From contig CBDDKM010000009.1 of NCBI GenBank assembly GCA_965230225.1, forward strand, positions 161,729-225,728: a stretch of DNA of 64,000 nt, written 5' to 3'. The first letter of the stretch is position 1; the number at the start of each line of letters is the position of its first letter. The position numbers and the translations under genes are program-made. This document shows, piece by piece, positions 1-8,303 of this stretch. Origin of the DNA: CALSMU01 sp965230225 (GTDB lineage: Bacteria > Bacteroidota > Bacteroidia > Flavobacteriales_D > Parvicellaceae). The notes under the pieces are model-generated. The model ran no database searches. It had not been told where the DNA came from and was given only the letters and a program-made list of their open reading frames with translations.

Positions 1-1971
1 ATTGTTGTCTAGAGTAGATAGGTTGTTAACTGCACCTCCCCAACCTGCCAGATACATTTTACTGCATAAATCGACTAAAAATGCAGTAGGAGAGATGTTG
101 ATCCCATTACCGGAACCAAATACCGTAGAATAAATTAGAGAATCTAACCCAGGATTGATTTTACTTACAAATTGCCCGCTTCCCGGATTGCTCCAAAGTA
201 CGTTATGTATAAATTGATTTCCGGTTTCTTCAGTTTGTCCTAGAAGGTATACATTATTAAAGTGATCCAACTCTACAAAATAACTTTGGTCGTATTCCGG
301 TGAACCATAGTAGGTAGAGTTAATAATTTGTTGTCCATCCGATGTAATGTGAGTAACGAACCCATCACATCTTCCTCCCTGAAAGGCAGTATCTAGCACT
401 CCTGAAGTATATGGGAACAAGGTAGATTCTGTTCCACCGGTTACATAAATGTCGTTCTGATCATCTAATGCTAGCGAATAAGCTGCATCGTGGTTCTCGC
501 CTCCCAAAAAACTACTCCAAATAATGTTCTGAAGGCCATTGTCCATTTTGATGACACAACCATCAATGGGACCTCCTCCATAAGTAGGCTGGAAAACATT
601 TCCAACAATAGGGAAATCGGTACTTCTGGTACAACTAACAATAAAGATGTTGTCGTTGGCATCAATGTCTATTTCTCCCCTTACTTCGTCGGCATAGTTG
701 TACCTCAGGATGTTTTGAGCGGCAATGGTATTGGTGGAGTTCAAACCATCATTTGCGGTTCCTCCAATATAGGTAGAGGCCATTAAGGTTGCTCCATCGT
801 TACTTAAATGGGATACGATTAAATCCGAACCATTTACGTAATTCACTCCTAATCCCTGGGTAAGGTTATTTGGAGTTCCTCCTGCAAAAGTGGAGTCATA
901 ACAACCTGTAGTATATGGGTAATCGGTAGAACTGGTGGTTCCCAAAATGAACAGTTCGTCCAAACTATTCACAATTAAACTATGAGGTAATTCATCGCTT
1001 GTGGTTCCTCCAAGGTAAGTAGAGTATAATAGGAAAGTACCTGTGGTATCAAATTTGGAAATGGCAATGTCAACAATACCACCACTAAATGTAGTGCTGT
1101 AGGCTCCTGTAGTGGTGGGGTATTGGTTACCAAAGGCTGAACTTCCAGAGTATAAAAAACCTTTGGAGTCGAATGTAGCTGAATAACCAAAGTTATTGGA
1201 GAATGATCCAGAATAAGTGGAGAACATCAAAGTAGGATCAATAACTAATTCGACATTCTTATTATAACCTTTTGGGAACTTAAAAGAAAGTTTGTTGCCT
1301 TTTAGTTGGTAATGACATTCCACTTCTGTTTTTACTCCATTAATGATTTGGTAAGCATAAGGTTTGTCCTCGATGATGTGGTTTACATCTGTGTAAATAT
1401 GTAACCGTTCGTTCTTTATGGCAACTTCATTAGCACCTTCGTATTGCAATTGAATTTGGCTAACATCTGCTCCGGGCGAAACAATGAAATCGTATTTTAG
1501 GTTGAATATTTTGGAGTATAAGTTTAGGTCTATGCCGTTGTACAGGTCATTATACTTAATACGATGATAACCTTTAGCTTTTGAAGCCCATTTGGTAGGG
1601 TCATTTCCTAAAAAGTAATTGTAATACTCCGGTGTTTCAAAATCTCCGTCAATTGTAACGTTCGAATTAGCATTGGCAAATCGAACTTTATAGGCTTGCC
1701 ATTTCAATTCATCTACATCCCTGGCGTAAGATTTGTCGTAATGTGCCTTCACATACCTGTTGAAGGTTTTTCCATCATACAAATCAAAAAGAAAACCATC
1801 CTTTTCAACATAAAAATATCCCCCCTGAATATCAGATCTGAAAGCTACTTGTTCTGGCCATTGATTTTTATTTTCAATGAATTTATACCCTCCCAGTCGC
1901 TCATGTTGAGCAAAGGTGATAGTAGTAATAAAAGCAGCAGTTAGTAATATGGTCAGCCTTTTTAGGGACAT
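1..1971 (-). CDS. Secreted DUF7948/SBBP-repeat protein, 3' end outside window
   Basis: The reading frame is open from an ATG at 1971 down to base 1, so 657 residues are visible and the C-terminus is missing. The N-terminus MSLKRLTILLTAAF..TFAQ is a signal peptide. Next comes a block with the ENKNQWPEQV opening and the YNDLYNGIDL and VIDPTLMFSTY stretches that I associate with the DUF7948 domain of Bacteroidota. After it come SBBP-like propeller repeats (YSTYLGGTTSDE and similar, with recurring Gly-Gly and Asp). Proteins of this layout normally end in a T9SS sorting domain; that part lies outside the window. The domain names are from memory of the families; the repeats and signal peptide are seen directly. 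Likely a surface or secreted repeat protein with no known enzymatic role. Confidence 0.88.
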   Translation of the reverse strand, partial: MSLKRLTILLTAAFITTITFAQHERLGGYKFIENKNQWPEQVAFRSDIQGGYFYVEKDGFLFDLYDGKTFNRYVKAHYDKSYARDVDELKWQAYKVRFANANSNVTIDGDFETPEYYNYFLGNDPTKWASKAKGYHRIKYNDLYNGIDLNLYSKIFNLKYDFIVSPGADVSQIQLQYEGANEVAIKNERLHIYTDVNHIIEDKPYAYQIINGVKTEVECHYQLKGNKLSFKFPKGYNKNVELVIDPTLMFSTYSGSFSNNFGYSATFDSKGFLYSGSSAFGNQYPTTTGAYSTTFSGGIVDIAISKFDTTGTFLLYSTYLGGTTSDELPHSLIVNSLDELFILGTTSSTDYPYTTGCYDSTFAGGTPNNLTQGLGVNYVNGSDLIVSHLSNDGATLMASTYIGGTANDGLNSTNTIAAQNILRYNYADEVRGEIDIDANDNIFIVSCTRSTDFPIVGNVFQPTYGGGPIDGCVIKMDNGLQNIIWSSFLGGENHDAAYSLALDDQNDIYVTGGTESTLFPYTSGVLDTAFQGGRCDGFVTHITSDGQQIINSTYYGSPEYDQSYFVELDHFNNVYLLGQTEETGNQFIHNVLWSNPGSGQFVSKINPGLDSLIYSTVFGSGNGINISPTAFLVDLCSKMYLAGWGGAVNNLSTLDNN

Positions 1972-2086
1972 AAGGTGCAAGATACAAAAGAATTTATTTG
2001 TTGGCTCATTTATATGAAGACGTAAATAAATTCAACAAGGTTAACCACTTACGTGTTTTTAATTAGCAAATAAAACTTTAGCACAA

Positions 2087-3097
2087 CTACTTGTTGAGGT
2101 CCCAATTGTATTCTATGTAGGAAATTTTAGCATTGTCCTTAAAGCTAATGTTGGAATACTTTTTTACAAATTTTCTTATTCCATTTTCTCCTCCAAAATC
2201 AGCCGCGTACCACTCAAATATTTTGGAGAGTTGTAGCGATCCATTTTTAATGGTGTTAAACTGCGTGTTATTGATAAATGCTTTGGTTTGCTTTTCTAAT
2301 TGTTGCTCCAGTTTTGAAGCGGTAAATGCAGCATTCATTAAACTAGGACAAGATTTAGCGGCACAGTTAACTGCCATGTGAATTCTTGGCTCTTTAAATC
2401 GTGGTCGAATAATTTCGTTCTCCACTTCGTTTAATGTATATGTTTTACTTCCAGATTTTACGAATCGTTTGTCCCAAGGTTTTCCTCCACTTATTTTAGT
2501 AATGCTCGAAACCGGGTAGTTGTCCAAAATGAGCATTATGGTACTGGCATTGTATAAATTGATCCAATAAGCCAGTTTTTCATTTTTGGTCCAATTTTCT
2601 GCAGGAGGGAAGTTCTTCAGATCTTTCAGGTAGTTTTGAAGTACGTCTTTTTTGCTTTTCAAGCCACTGTAATTTACTTTCCCGGTACTGGATACATAAG
2701 TATTTAATAACTGATCGAACTCATGGTGGCTAGGTTTAATCTGAACAAAGACCGGTGTTTCTATGGATTCTTCTGTTGCAGTTTCAGTTGGAGGGTCGTA
2801 GGTAACCAACTGCTCTACATATTCATCTTCTGTATCTTCTATAATCTCAATTGCAGGGGGCTCATCTACAAACTCGTTAGTTTCTGTTTGTACGATCTCA
2901 GTTGCAGTATCCATCTGAGTCAGTGGGAGAGTTGTGTCCATTGATTCAGCAGTTTGCTCTTTATGATTAATTTCCTCAGTTTCTTCTTTATCAATTGAGG
3001 GATTTGAAGTACTTGATTTCGTAGATTCCTCAGAGCAGGAGAACAGTATAAGGGAAATGAAAAGGTATACAAAAGGTGACTTAAACAATTTATTCAT
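2087..3097 (-). CDS. DUF547 domain lipoprotein
   Basis: 336 residues. The start has a lipoprotein signal with lipobox LFSC (Cys at about residue 21), so the protein is probably membrane-anchored. Residues 22-110 are a low-complexity Glu/Thr/Ser-rich linker. From about residue 120 the sequence matches the DUF547 pattern: the stretch around KLAYWINLYNA, then the NEVEN, RIHMAVNCAAKSCP and FEWYAADFGG segments, including the conserved Cys pair of NCAAKSC. The biochemical function of DUF547 is not established; a papain-like fold has been suggested for the family, which I cannot test here. It lies 54 bp downstream of the 3152-4066 gene on the same strand, so the two could be cotranscribed. Confidence 0.9.
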   Translation of the reverse strand: MNKLFKSPFVYLFISLILFSCSEESTKSSTSNPSIDKEETEEINHKEQTAESMDTTLPLTQMDTATEIVQTETNEFVDEPPAIEIIEDTEDEYVEQLVTYDPPTETATEESIETPVFVQIKPSHHEFDQLLNTYVSSTGKVNYSGLKSKKDVLQNYLKDLKNFPPAENWTKNEKLAYWINLYNASTIMLILDNYPVSSITKISGGKPWDKRFVKSGSKTYTLNEVENEIIRPRFKEPRIHMAVNCAAKSCPSLMNAAFTASKLEQQLEKQTKAFINNTQFNTIKNGSLQLSKIFEWYAADFGGENGIRKFVKKYSNISFKDNAKISYIEYNWDLNK

Positions 3098-3151
3098 AGT
3101 AGCATAGATAATGAAAAAAGGATAAAGAATAAGTCAAAGATCAGACGGATT

Positions 3152-4066
3152 CTAAAAATAGAGTAGGTGTGGTGTTAACTTTCCATTCGAAAACTCCAAA
3201 GCAGGAGCAGGGATTTTAATGAATCCAAAGGCTCCAAAAATCGTTTTAAATACTTTCCTCTTGTAGGTAAATTTGGTAAGGTCTACATCAAAACTTAGGT
3301 ACCACTGACGATAACGTTGGTACTGAGCACAAATTGCAGGGTTATCCAAACACCAGTCGCCATTTTCAGTTCCGGTAATCATGTCTTCGCCACCGTACCC
3401 TATGGCCAGATTAAGCCAGGGTGGGATGTTGTTATCTCCCCTAAGAAATGAATTAACATTTACACTCAGCCAATAGGTTTGACCATTGTAGTCTTTTAGT
3501 AATCGTTCTGGTGTACTTTTTCCCAGTAAATTAGGCCTGATTTCGGCCAATTCAGTTAGGTGAGCTGAATATTTTAGCTTTATTCTCTGTTCCTGCCATC
3601 CAAGTTCCTGACCAATGGCAATTCCCGCTCCCAGTCCGTTGGCTACCATGTCGGTTAAAGAAAATCCCCAACCATCGGAATATCCGTCTAATAGTTCCAC
3701 ACCAGTTAAATACATTAACCCCAGTGACCCACCCCAAAGAGCCGATTTCTTGTCGGAAACACCACTCCATTTGAGGGACTCTATTCCGGCCAAACCAATG
3801 TAATACGAAGTCATGGCATGTCCTGCCTTGTCCATTTGAAGCCATTCTTTACTGTCGTCAAACAAATGGAATGAACCCGAACGATGGTTTTTATACCAAA
3901 CCTCGTTTAACATTAACAGGGAAGTGGAGGCACCAACTGATTCGGTTATAATAACCCAGTTTCTTCTTTTAGTGTTCAAAGTATCCGAATAGGTCCAGAA
4001 ATTGGATTGAGCTGCTCCTTTGAAGCTTAATAAAGACAGTATAATTATGAAACCAATTGACTTGAT
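3152..4066 (-). CDS. DUF2279/YfiM-like membrane-associated protein, non-canonical start
   Basis: The frame from the first conventional start (TTG at 3979) gives 275 residues. The frame continues upstream without a stop to 4066 and encodes a textbook signal peptide, KSIGFIIILSLLSFKGAAQ, but with no ATG, GTG or TTG. ATC at 4066, ATT at 4057 or CTG at 4039 would have to initiate, or the sequence carries an error. The mature part has the QMDKAGHAMTSYY segment and SLGLMYLTGVELLDGYSDGWGFSLTD, which resemble DUF2279/YfiM proteins with a conserved Asp-Lys-xx-His region. The C-terminal half has alternating aromatic residues as in outer-membrane proteins. Function unknown. The start is the uncertain part; the gene itself is well supported. 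Confidence 0.8.
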   Translation of the reverse strand: MKSIGFIIILSLLSFKGAAQSNFWTYSDTLNTKRRNWVIITESVGASTSLLMLNEVWYKNHRSGSFHLFDDSKEWLQMDKAGHAMTSYYIGLAGIESLKWSGVSDKKSALWGGSLGLMYLTGVELLDGYSDGWGFSLTDMVANGLGAGIAIGQELGWQEQRIKLKYSAHLTELAEIRPNLLGKSTPERLLKDYNGQTYWLSVNVNSFLRGDNNIPPWLNLAIGYGGEDMITGTENGDWCLDNPAICAQYQRYRQWYLSFDVDLTKFTYKRKVFKTIFGAFGFIKIPAPALEFSNGKLTPHLLYF

Positions 4067-4215
4067 GAAATAAAATTAATTGATTTTTTTTCAAGATTAA
4101 GCAAACAAATTTGAAAATTATCAGTTAAACAAAAAGTGGTCTAAAATTAATCGGGATAGAAACAACAAAAATTATGGTTAATCGAAATAGACCCGTAGGG
4201 ATAGTATAAAATTTA

Positions 4216-4223
4216 TAAGTTTG
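4216..4223 (+). promoter_or_regulatory. Possible -7 promoter element TAAGTTTG
   Basis: TAAGTTTG matches the Bacteroidota -7 consensus TANNTTTG exactly and ends only 4 bp before the ATG at 4228. If used, transcription would begin at or next to the start codon and the HD-domain mRNA would be leaderless. No clear -33 TTTG is seen upstream, which lowers confidence. Confidence 0.35.
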
Positions 4224-4227
4224 ATGC

Positions 4228-4818
4228 ATGGACTTTGGTTCAGCAAAAGAATATATCGTAGAGCGACTCATTACTGAGTTACCTAAAAACCTCTTTTATC
4301 ATGGGGCTCATCACACTTTTGATGTGATTAAATCGGTGCAGTATTTAGCCAGGGCAGAAGGTGTACCTACCAAAGAGATGTATTTGCTATTAACCGCAGC
4401 TTATTTCCACGATGCAGGGTTCCTTTATCGATACGACTCTAACGAGTATGTAGCCGTTAGATTAATTAATAGAGTACTTCCTAAATTCGAGTATTCGCAA
4501 GAGGAAATTGACATCATTGCTGGAATAATTGAGGCTACCAATGCTCATGTACAACCAGTTACTTTGTTACAAAAGATCATGTGCGACTCCGATCATGATT
4601 ACCTCGGTAGAAAGGATTACCCGAACATAGCCAACCGGTTGAAAGATGAATTGGATATTTATGAATCGAGGTACGATGAATTGGATTGGCAAAAAATGCA
4701 AATCGAATTTCTCGAAAACAAACACGAATACTACACTGATACTGCAATAAAAGAGCGGTTAGAAGGGAAGCTTCAACGTCTTGAAACCCTTAAGAAAGAG
4801 TATCAGGAAATGCTTTAA
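4228..4818 (+). CDS. HD-domain metal-dependent phosphohydrolase
   Basis: 196 residues with the ordered metal-ligand pattern of the HD superfamily: His28/29 in YHGAHHTFDV, the paired His61-Asp62 in AAYFHDAG, and a late Asp in CDSDHDYLG (around residue 122). These families hydrolyse phosphomonoesters or nucleotides; the substrate cannot be read from sequence. No signal peptide or membrane segment is seen, so it is probably cytoplasmic. The C-terminal 40 residues are charged and helical. It stands alone between a minus-strand operon and the M36 protease gene. The start ATG at 4228 directly follows a candidate -7 element. Confidence 0.9.
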   Translation: MDFGSAKEYIVERLITELPKNLFYHGAHHTFDVIKSVQYLARAEGVPTKEMYLLLTAAYFHDAGFLYRYDSNEYVAVRLINRVLPKFEYSQEEIDIIAGIIEATNAHVQPVTLLQKIMCDSDHDYLGRKDYPNIANRLKDELDIYESRYDELDWQKMQIEFLENKHEYYTDTAIKERLEGKLQRLETLKKEYQEML

Positions 4819-4952
4819 TGGCATTTATTCGATTAAAAACTGCTCTTCCATCAATTTTCCGACCTTTGGATAATTTCATTTGAGAACTAAGTAATTTTTT
4901 CGGATATTTATCACAATTGATCAGAAAAAAACAACCTGAAAAACAACTACTT

Positions 4953-7900
4953 ATGTTATTGAAGAACTCAATCTTACTGGCTGTTCTTGGCCTGTTTGGG
5001 AGTGCAGTTATCGCTCAGGATAACATGTATTCGACCGAGATGAAACTCGAAAAAACACACATTACCAATAATAAAAGACTACCAGACGAACAGTTCCAAC
5101 GTGAACTAAGGCATTCTGCTCCGTGGCAATATTTTTTGCAAAATAACGGAACCTGGTATGTTACTTTTAATGAAGAGAATCAAAAACCTCATAGAGCTTA
5201 TGGTGAGCCTATTCCTGTATACGGAGGAACTCCTCAGCAAAAGGTAGAAAACTTTATTGCAGATAAACTACAGGATTTTAGAATACCAACTCAAGATTTG
5301 GTATTAACCGGAATTGGAGAAACCGAAAAACACATTTTTGTTAACTATAAGCAAACCTACCAGGGACTAGAAGTACTGGATAGTAGGTTTACAGCAAGAT
5401 TAACTCACGACAGTAAACTGATCTTATGGGGAGCGGATGTATACAACGATATTGATGTGGCTATCCAACCTTCTTTGAGTGGGCAGGATGCGATTGCCTC
5501 GGCATCTGCAGACATTACAAATACCATTACAAATACTACTGTACAATCAGACCTTAAGGTATTGCCAATTCCTTATTTCAAGTCCATGAAGTATAAATTG
5601 GTGTATCAGGTAAATGTAGAAACCGTAACAGCATCAGGAATTCCTTCTAATTGGTATACTTTGGTTGATGCCAATAGTGGAGATGTTTTGTACAGACAAA
5701 ACATGGTGATGCACTGTGGAGGAACAGGGTGTACACATGGAGCTAAAGAGGTTTGCTCGAAAGACGAATTTAGAAAGAGAGTAGCTGAATCTAAGATCAA
5801 GGCTGCGCTTCCTCCAGGAGATATTGAAGTAAATTTAGAAGCTACAGTATATACCAATAATCCTTCTGGAGGAACATCTGTAGTTGGATTAGGGAACCTT
5901 GATTTAACTGTTGGTGGGAACAACTACCAAACTGATGGAACCGGATTTGTGAGCACATCGGAAACCGGAACTCAAAACGCAACATTTTCTTTGGAAGGAC
6001 AATGGGGAATTGTAAATAACAATGGAACAACTCCTTCATTTACTACTTCGTTAACAGCAGGTGCGCCTACCACGGTAACATTTGATAACGATGCTATGAT
6101 TGAGGAATTATGTGCTTATAATAATGTGAATCGAATTCATGATTATCACAAAACCATTCTACCGTCATTCACTGGGATGGACTTTCAATTGCCAATTAAT
6201 GTAGAAATTACACCAGCGGAGTGTAATGCATTCTATAACGGATCATCCATTAACTTTTATACTTCTAATGCTACTTGTTACTCGTTGGCCATGGTTGCAG
6301 ATGTAGTGTTTCATGAATACGGACATGGAATTAACGACAAGTTTTACCAGTCGATGGGATCGAACTTCTCTAATGGAGCTATGAACGAAGGTTATGCAGA
6401 TGTATGGGCCTTTGCAGAAATGGAAGATCCAATTCTTGGAGATGGTAATGACCCTGCCGATCCTACAGCTTCTATTAGAAGGTATGATACACTTGGTAAA
6501 GTATACCCGATTGATATTGTAGCAGAAGTACACGCAGATGGTGAGATCATTGCAGGAGCATGGTGGGATTTATACTTGTTATTAGGGAACGACATGGCAA
6601 CCACTATGGATTTATTTGCTCAATCTTTTCCAGGGTTGCAAGCTGCTACCTTTAACGGAAACGAAGGACAAGCTTATACCGAAGTATTGTTGGATGTTTT
6701 GATGGCAGATGATGATGACGGGGATATTACGAATGGAACTCCAAATGGAGTAGAAATTGTGGAAGCTTTTGACATGCATGGAATTACCTTGGTTTCAAAT
6801 GCAGAATTGGTGCACACGGCTGTGGAAGAAGAATTGCAGAATACAGGAATCGATATTGTAGCTGATCTTTCGTTAAACTTCCCGTGGACAGATTATTTAG
6901 ATGGTGTAAAATGTTTCTACAAAATCAATACTTCATCTACCTGGAATGAGATTACTCTTTCCAATACTACAGGAAACACGTACGAAGGACAAATTCCTGG
7001 TCAGCCGGAAGGAACACTGGTTTCTTATTACCTAGGAGCTGAAGACATTAATAACAAGCTTTCTGCGGTAGTTCCAGTTGGAGCTGAGGCGGATGACCCT
7101 AATTTACCATACTATATTTTAGTAGATATGGATATGGTAGGGTTTGATGATATGGGAGATAACCAGGCAGATTTTGGTAACTGGACCGCTGGATTACCAT
7201 CAGATAATGCTACTACAGGACAATGGGAGTTAGCTATACCGCTTGGTTCGTGGGGTACTCCAGGAGATAATTCTACTATGGCTGCACCGGATCATCAACA
7301 CACTCCAAATGGAGATATCTGTTATGTAACAGAACGTGGAGCATCTGCCTCTGATGGGATTGGTGTAGCAGATGTTGATGGAGGAACAACTACTTTGATT
7401 TCGAGTGTAATTGATCTTTCCGGTTATGACAACCCGGTGGTTACTTATTATAGATGGTATACCAATAACCCTCCAACAGGAGCCAACCCTAATGCCGATT
7501 GGTGGCAGGTAGCTGTTTCTGATGATGGTGGAAATACCTGGGTTAGAATTGAGGATACTAAAGTGTCAGACAGAAGCTGGAGAAGAAATGCAGCTCGTGT
7601 GGCGGATTATGTAAACATTACTAATCAGTTCCAGATCAAGTACAATGTATCGGATTCTTTACGTCCGGGACAAAACCTGGATGGAGGTAGTTTGGTAGAA
7701 GGAGCTCTAGATGATTTTGCCATTTGGGATAACTTTAGTGATGTTGGAGTAGAGGAAGTAGAGTTGAACTTCTCAGTTTACCCAAATCCATCTTCTGGTA
7801 ATTTGTTTGTTCAAATGAGTGCAGTATCCAATGAAGAAACAACGGTAAAAGTATTGGATAAAACAGGAAGAATGGTTAAGGCCATCACTGTTGTTGCCGG

Positions 7901-8006
7901 AACGCACCAAATGAACATCGATCTCTCCGATTTAAGTTCAGGAATGTACTTTGTTGAACTCCAGAGAGGAGAAATGAAGAGAACTAAAAAAGTGACTAAG
8001 CTTTAA
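4953..8006 (+). CDS. Secreted M36 (fungalysin-like) metallopeptidase with T9SS tail
   Basis: The frame opens at a TTG at 4917, but the ATG at 4953 begins a clean signal peptide (MLLKNSILLAVLGLFGSAVIAQ), so I chose it: 1017 residues. A propeptide of the FTP/PepSY type spans roughly residues 70-190. The catalytic domain has the zinc site HEYGH (His454, His458) and the third ligand Glu479 in NEGYAD, the order expected for peptidase family M36. Beta-sandwich segments follow, including a region with DVDGGTTTLIS and a WWQVAVSDDGG motif. The last 80 residues are a type A T9SS sorting domain (VYPNPSSGN near the start, GMYFVEL near the end). Expected to be exported and processed extracellularly. A terminator follows directly. 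Confidence 0.95.
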   Translation: MLLKNSILLAVLGLFGSAVIAQDNMYSTEMKLEKTHITNNKRLPDEQFQRELRHSAPWQYFLQNNGTWYVTFNEENQKPHRAYGEPIPVYGGTPQQKVENFIADKLQDFRIPTQDLVLTGIGETEKHIFVNYKQTYQGLEVLDSRFTARLTHDSKLILWGADVYNDIDVAIQPSLSGQDAIASASADITNTITNTTVQSDLKVLPIPYFKSMKYKLVYQVNVETVTASGIPSNWYTLVDANSGDVLYRQNMVMHCGGTGCTHGAKEVCSKDEFRKRVAESKIKAALPPGDIEVNLEATVYTNNPSGGTSVVGLGNLDLTVGGNNYQTDGTGFVSTSETGTQNATFSLEGQWGIVNNNGTTPSFTTSLTAGAPTTVTFDNDAMIEELCAYNNVNRIHDYHKTILPSFTGMDFQLPINVEITPAECNAFYNGSSINFYTSNATCYSLAMVADVVFHEYGHGINDKFYQSMGSNFSNGAMNEGYADVWAFAEMEDPILGDGNDPADPTASIRRYDTLGKVYPIDIVAEVHADGEIIAGAWWDLYLLLGNDMATTMDLFAQSFPGLQAATFNGNEGQAYTEVLLDVLMADDDDGDITNGTPNGVEIVEAFDMHGITLVSNAELVHTAVEEELQNTGIDIVADLSLNFPWTDYLDGVKCFYKINTSSTWNEITLSNTTGNTYEGQIPGQPEGTLVSYYLGAEDINNKLSAVVPVGAEADDPNLPYYILVDMDMVGFDDMGDNQADFGNWTAGLPSDNATTGQWELAIPLGSWGTPGDNSTMAAPDHQHTPNGDICYVTERGASASDGIGVADVDGGTTTLISSVIDLSGYDNPVVTYYRWYTNNPPTGANPNADWWQVAVSDDGGNTWVRIEDTKVSDRSWRRNAARVADYVNITNQFQIKYNVSDSLRPGQNLDGGSLVEGALDDFAIWDNFSDVGVEEVELNFSVYPNPSSGNLFVQMSAVSNEETTVKVLDKTGRMVKAITVVAGTHQMNIDLSDLSSGMYFVELQRGEMKRTKKVTKL

Positions 8007-8027
8007 ACAAAAACGCATTTAATTATT

Positions 8028-8060
8028 AAGCCCTTTACCTTTTGGTGAAGGGCTTTTTTT
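8028..8060 (+). terminator. Rho-independent terminator
   Basis: A GCCCTTTACC / GGTGAAGGGC stem (one G-T pair) with a TTTT loop is followed by seven or more T. It lies 22 bp after the M36 protease stop and separates that gene from the 8130 small ORF. Confidence 0.85.
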
Positions 8061-8129
8061 ATATCCACTATTATTGGAATGCTAAATTGACTTAAATTTC
8101 GTAAATTCGCCATCCTTAGAATTCAGAAA

Positions 8130-8303
8130 ATGAGCGATCAAGAAATAGAAAAAGTAAAATTAGATATTCCGGCAACGGGTTCTTTAGGTTTACTGGCATT
8201 GGGAGATGTTGGGTTAAAAGCCTGGAGAAAAAAACGTGCTGAAGTGAAGAAGCAAAATATGTCTAACCGAGAGAACAAAGGAAATGGGGAAAAGACTAGC
8301 TAA
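8130..8303 (+). CDS. Small 57-residue protein overlapping the AlkP fusion gene
   Basis: ATG at 8130, stop TAA at 8301-8303. The protein begins MSDQEIEKVKLDIP and continues with a short hydrophobic, Gly-rich stretch (TGSLGLLALGDVGLKAW) and a basic tail (RKKRAEVKK). The last 20 bp overlap the start of the next gene at 8284 in another frame, which suggests translational coupling. It could be a small accessory subunit of the phosphatase/sulfotransferase fusion. The sequence is compositionally protein-like, but I recognise no family; a regulatory leader ORF is the alternative. Confidence 0.6.
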   Translation: MSDQEIEKVKLDIPATGSLGLLALGDVGLKAWRKKRAEVKKQNMSNRENKGNGEKTS

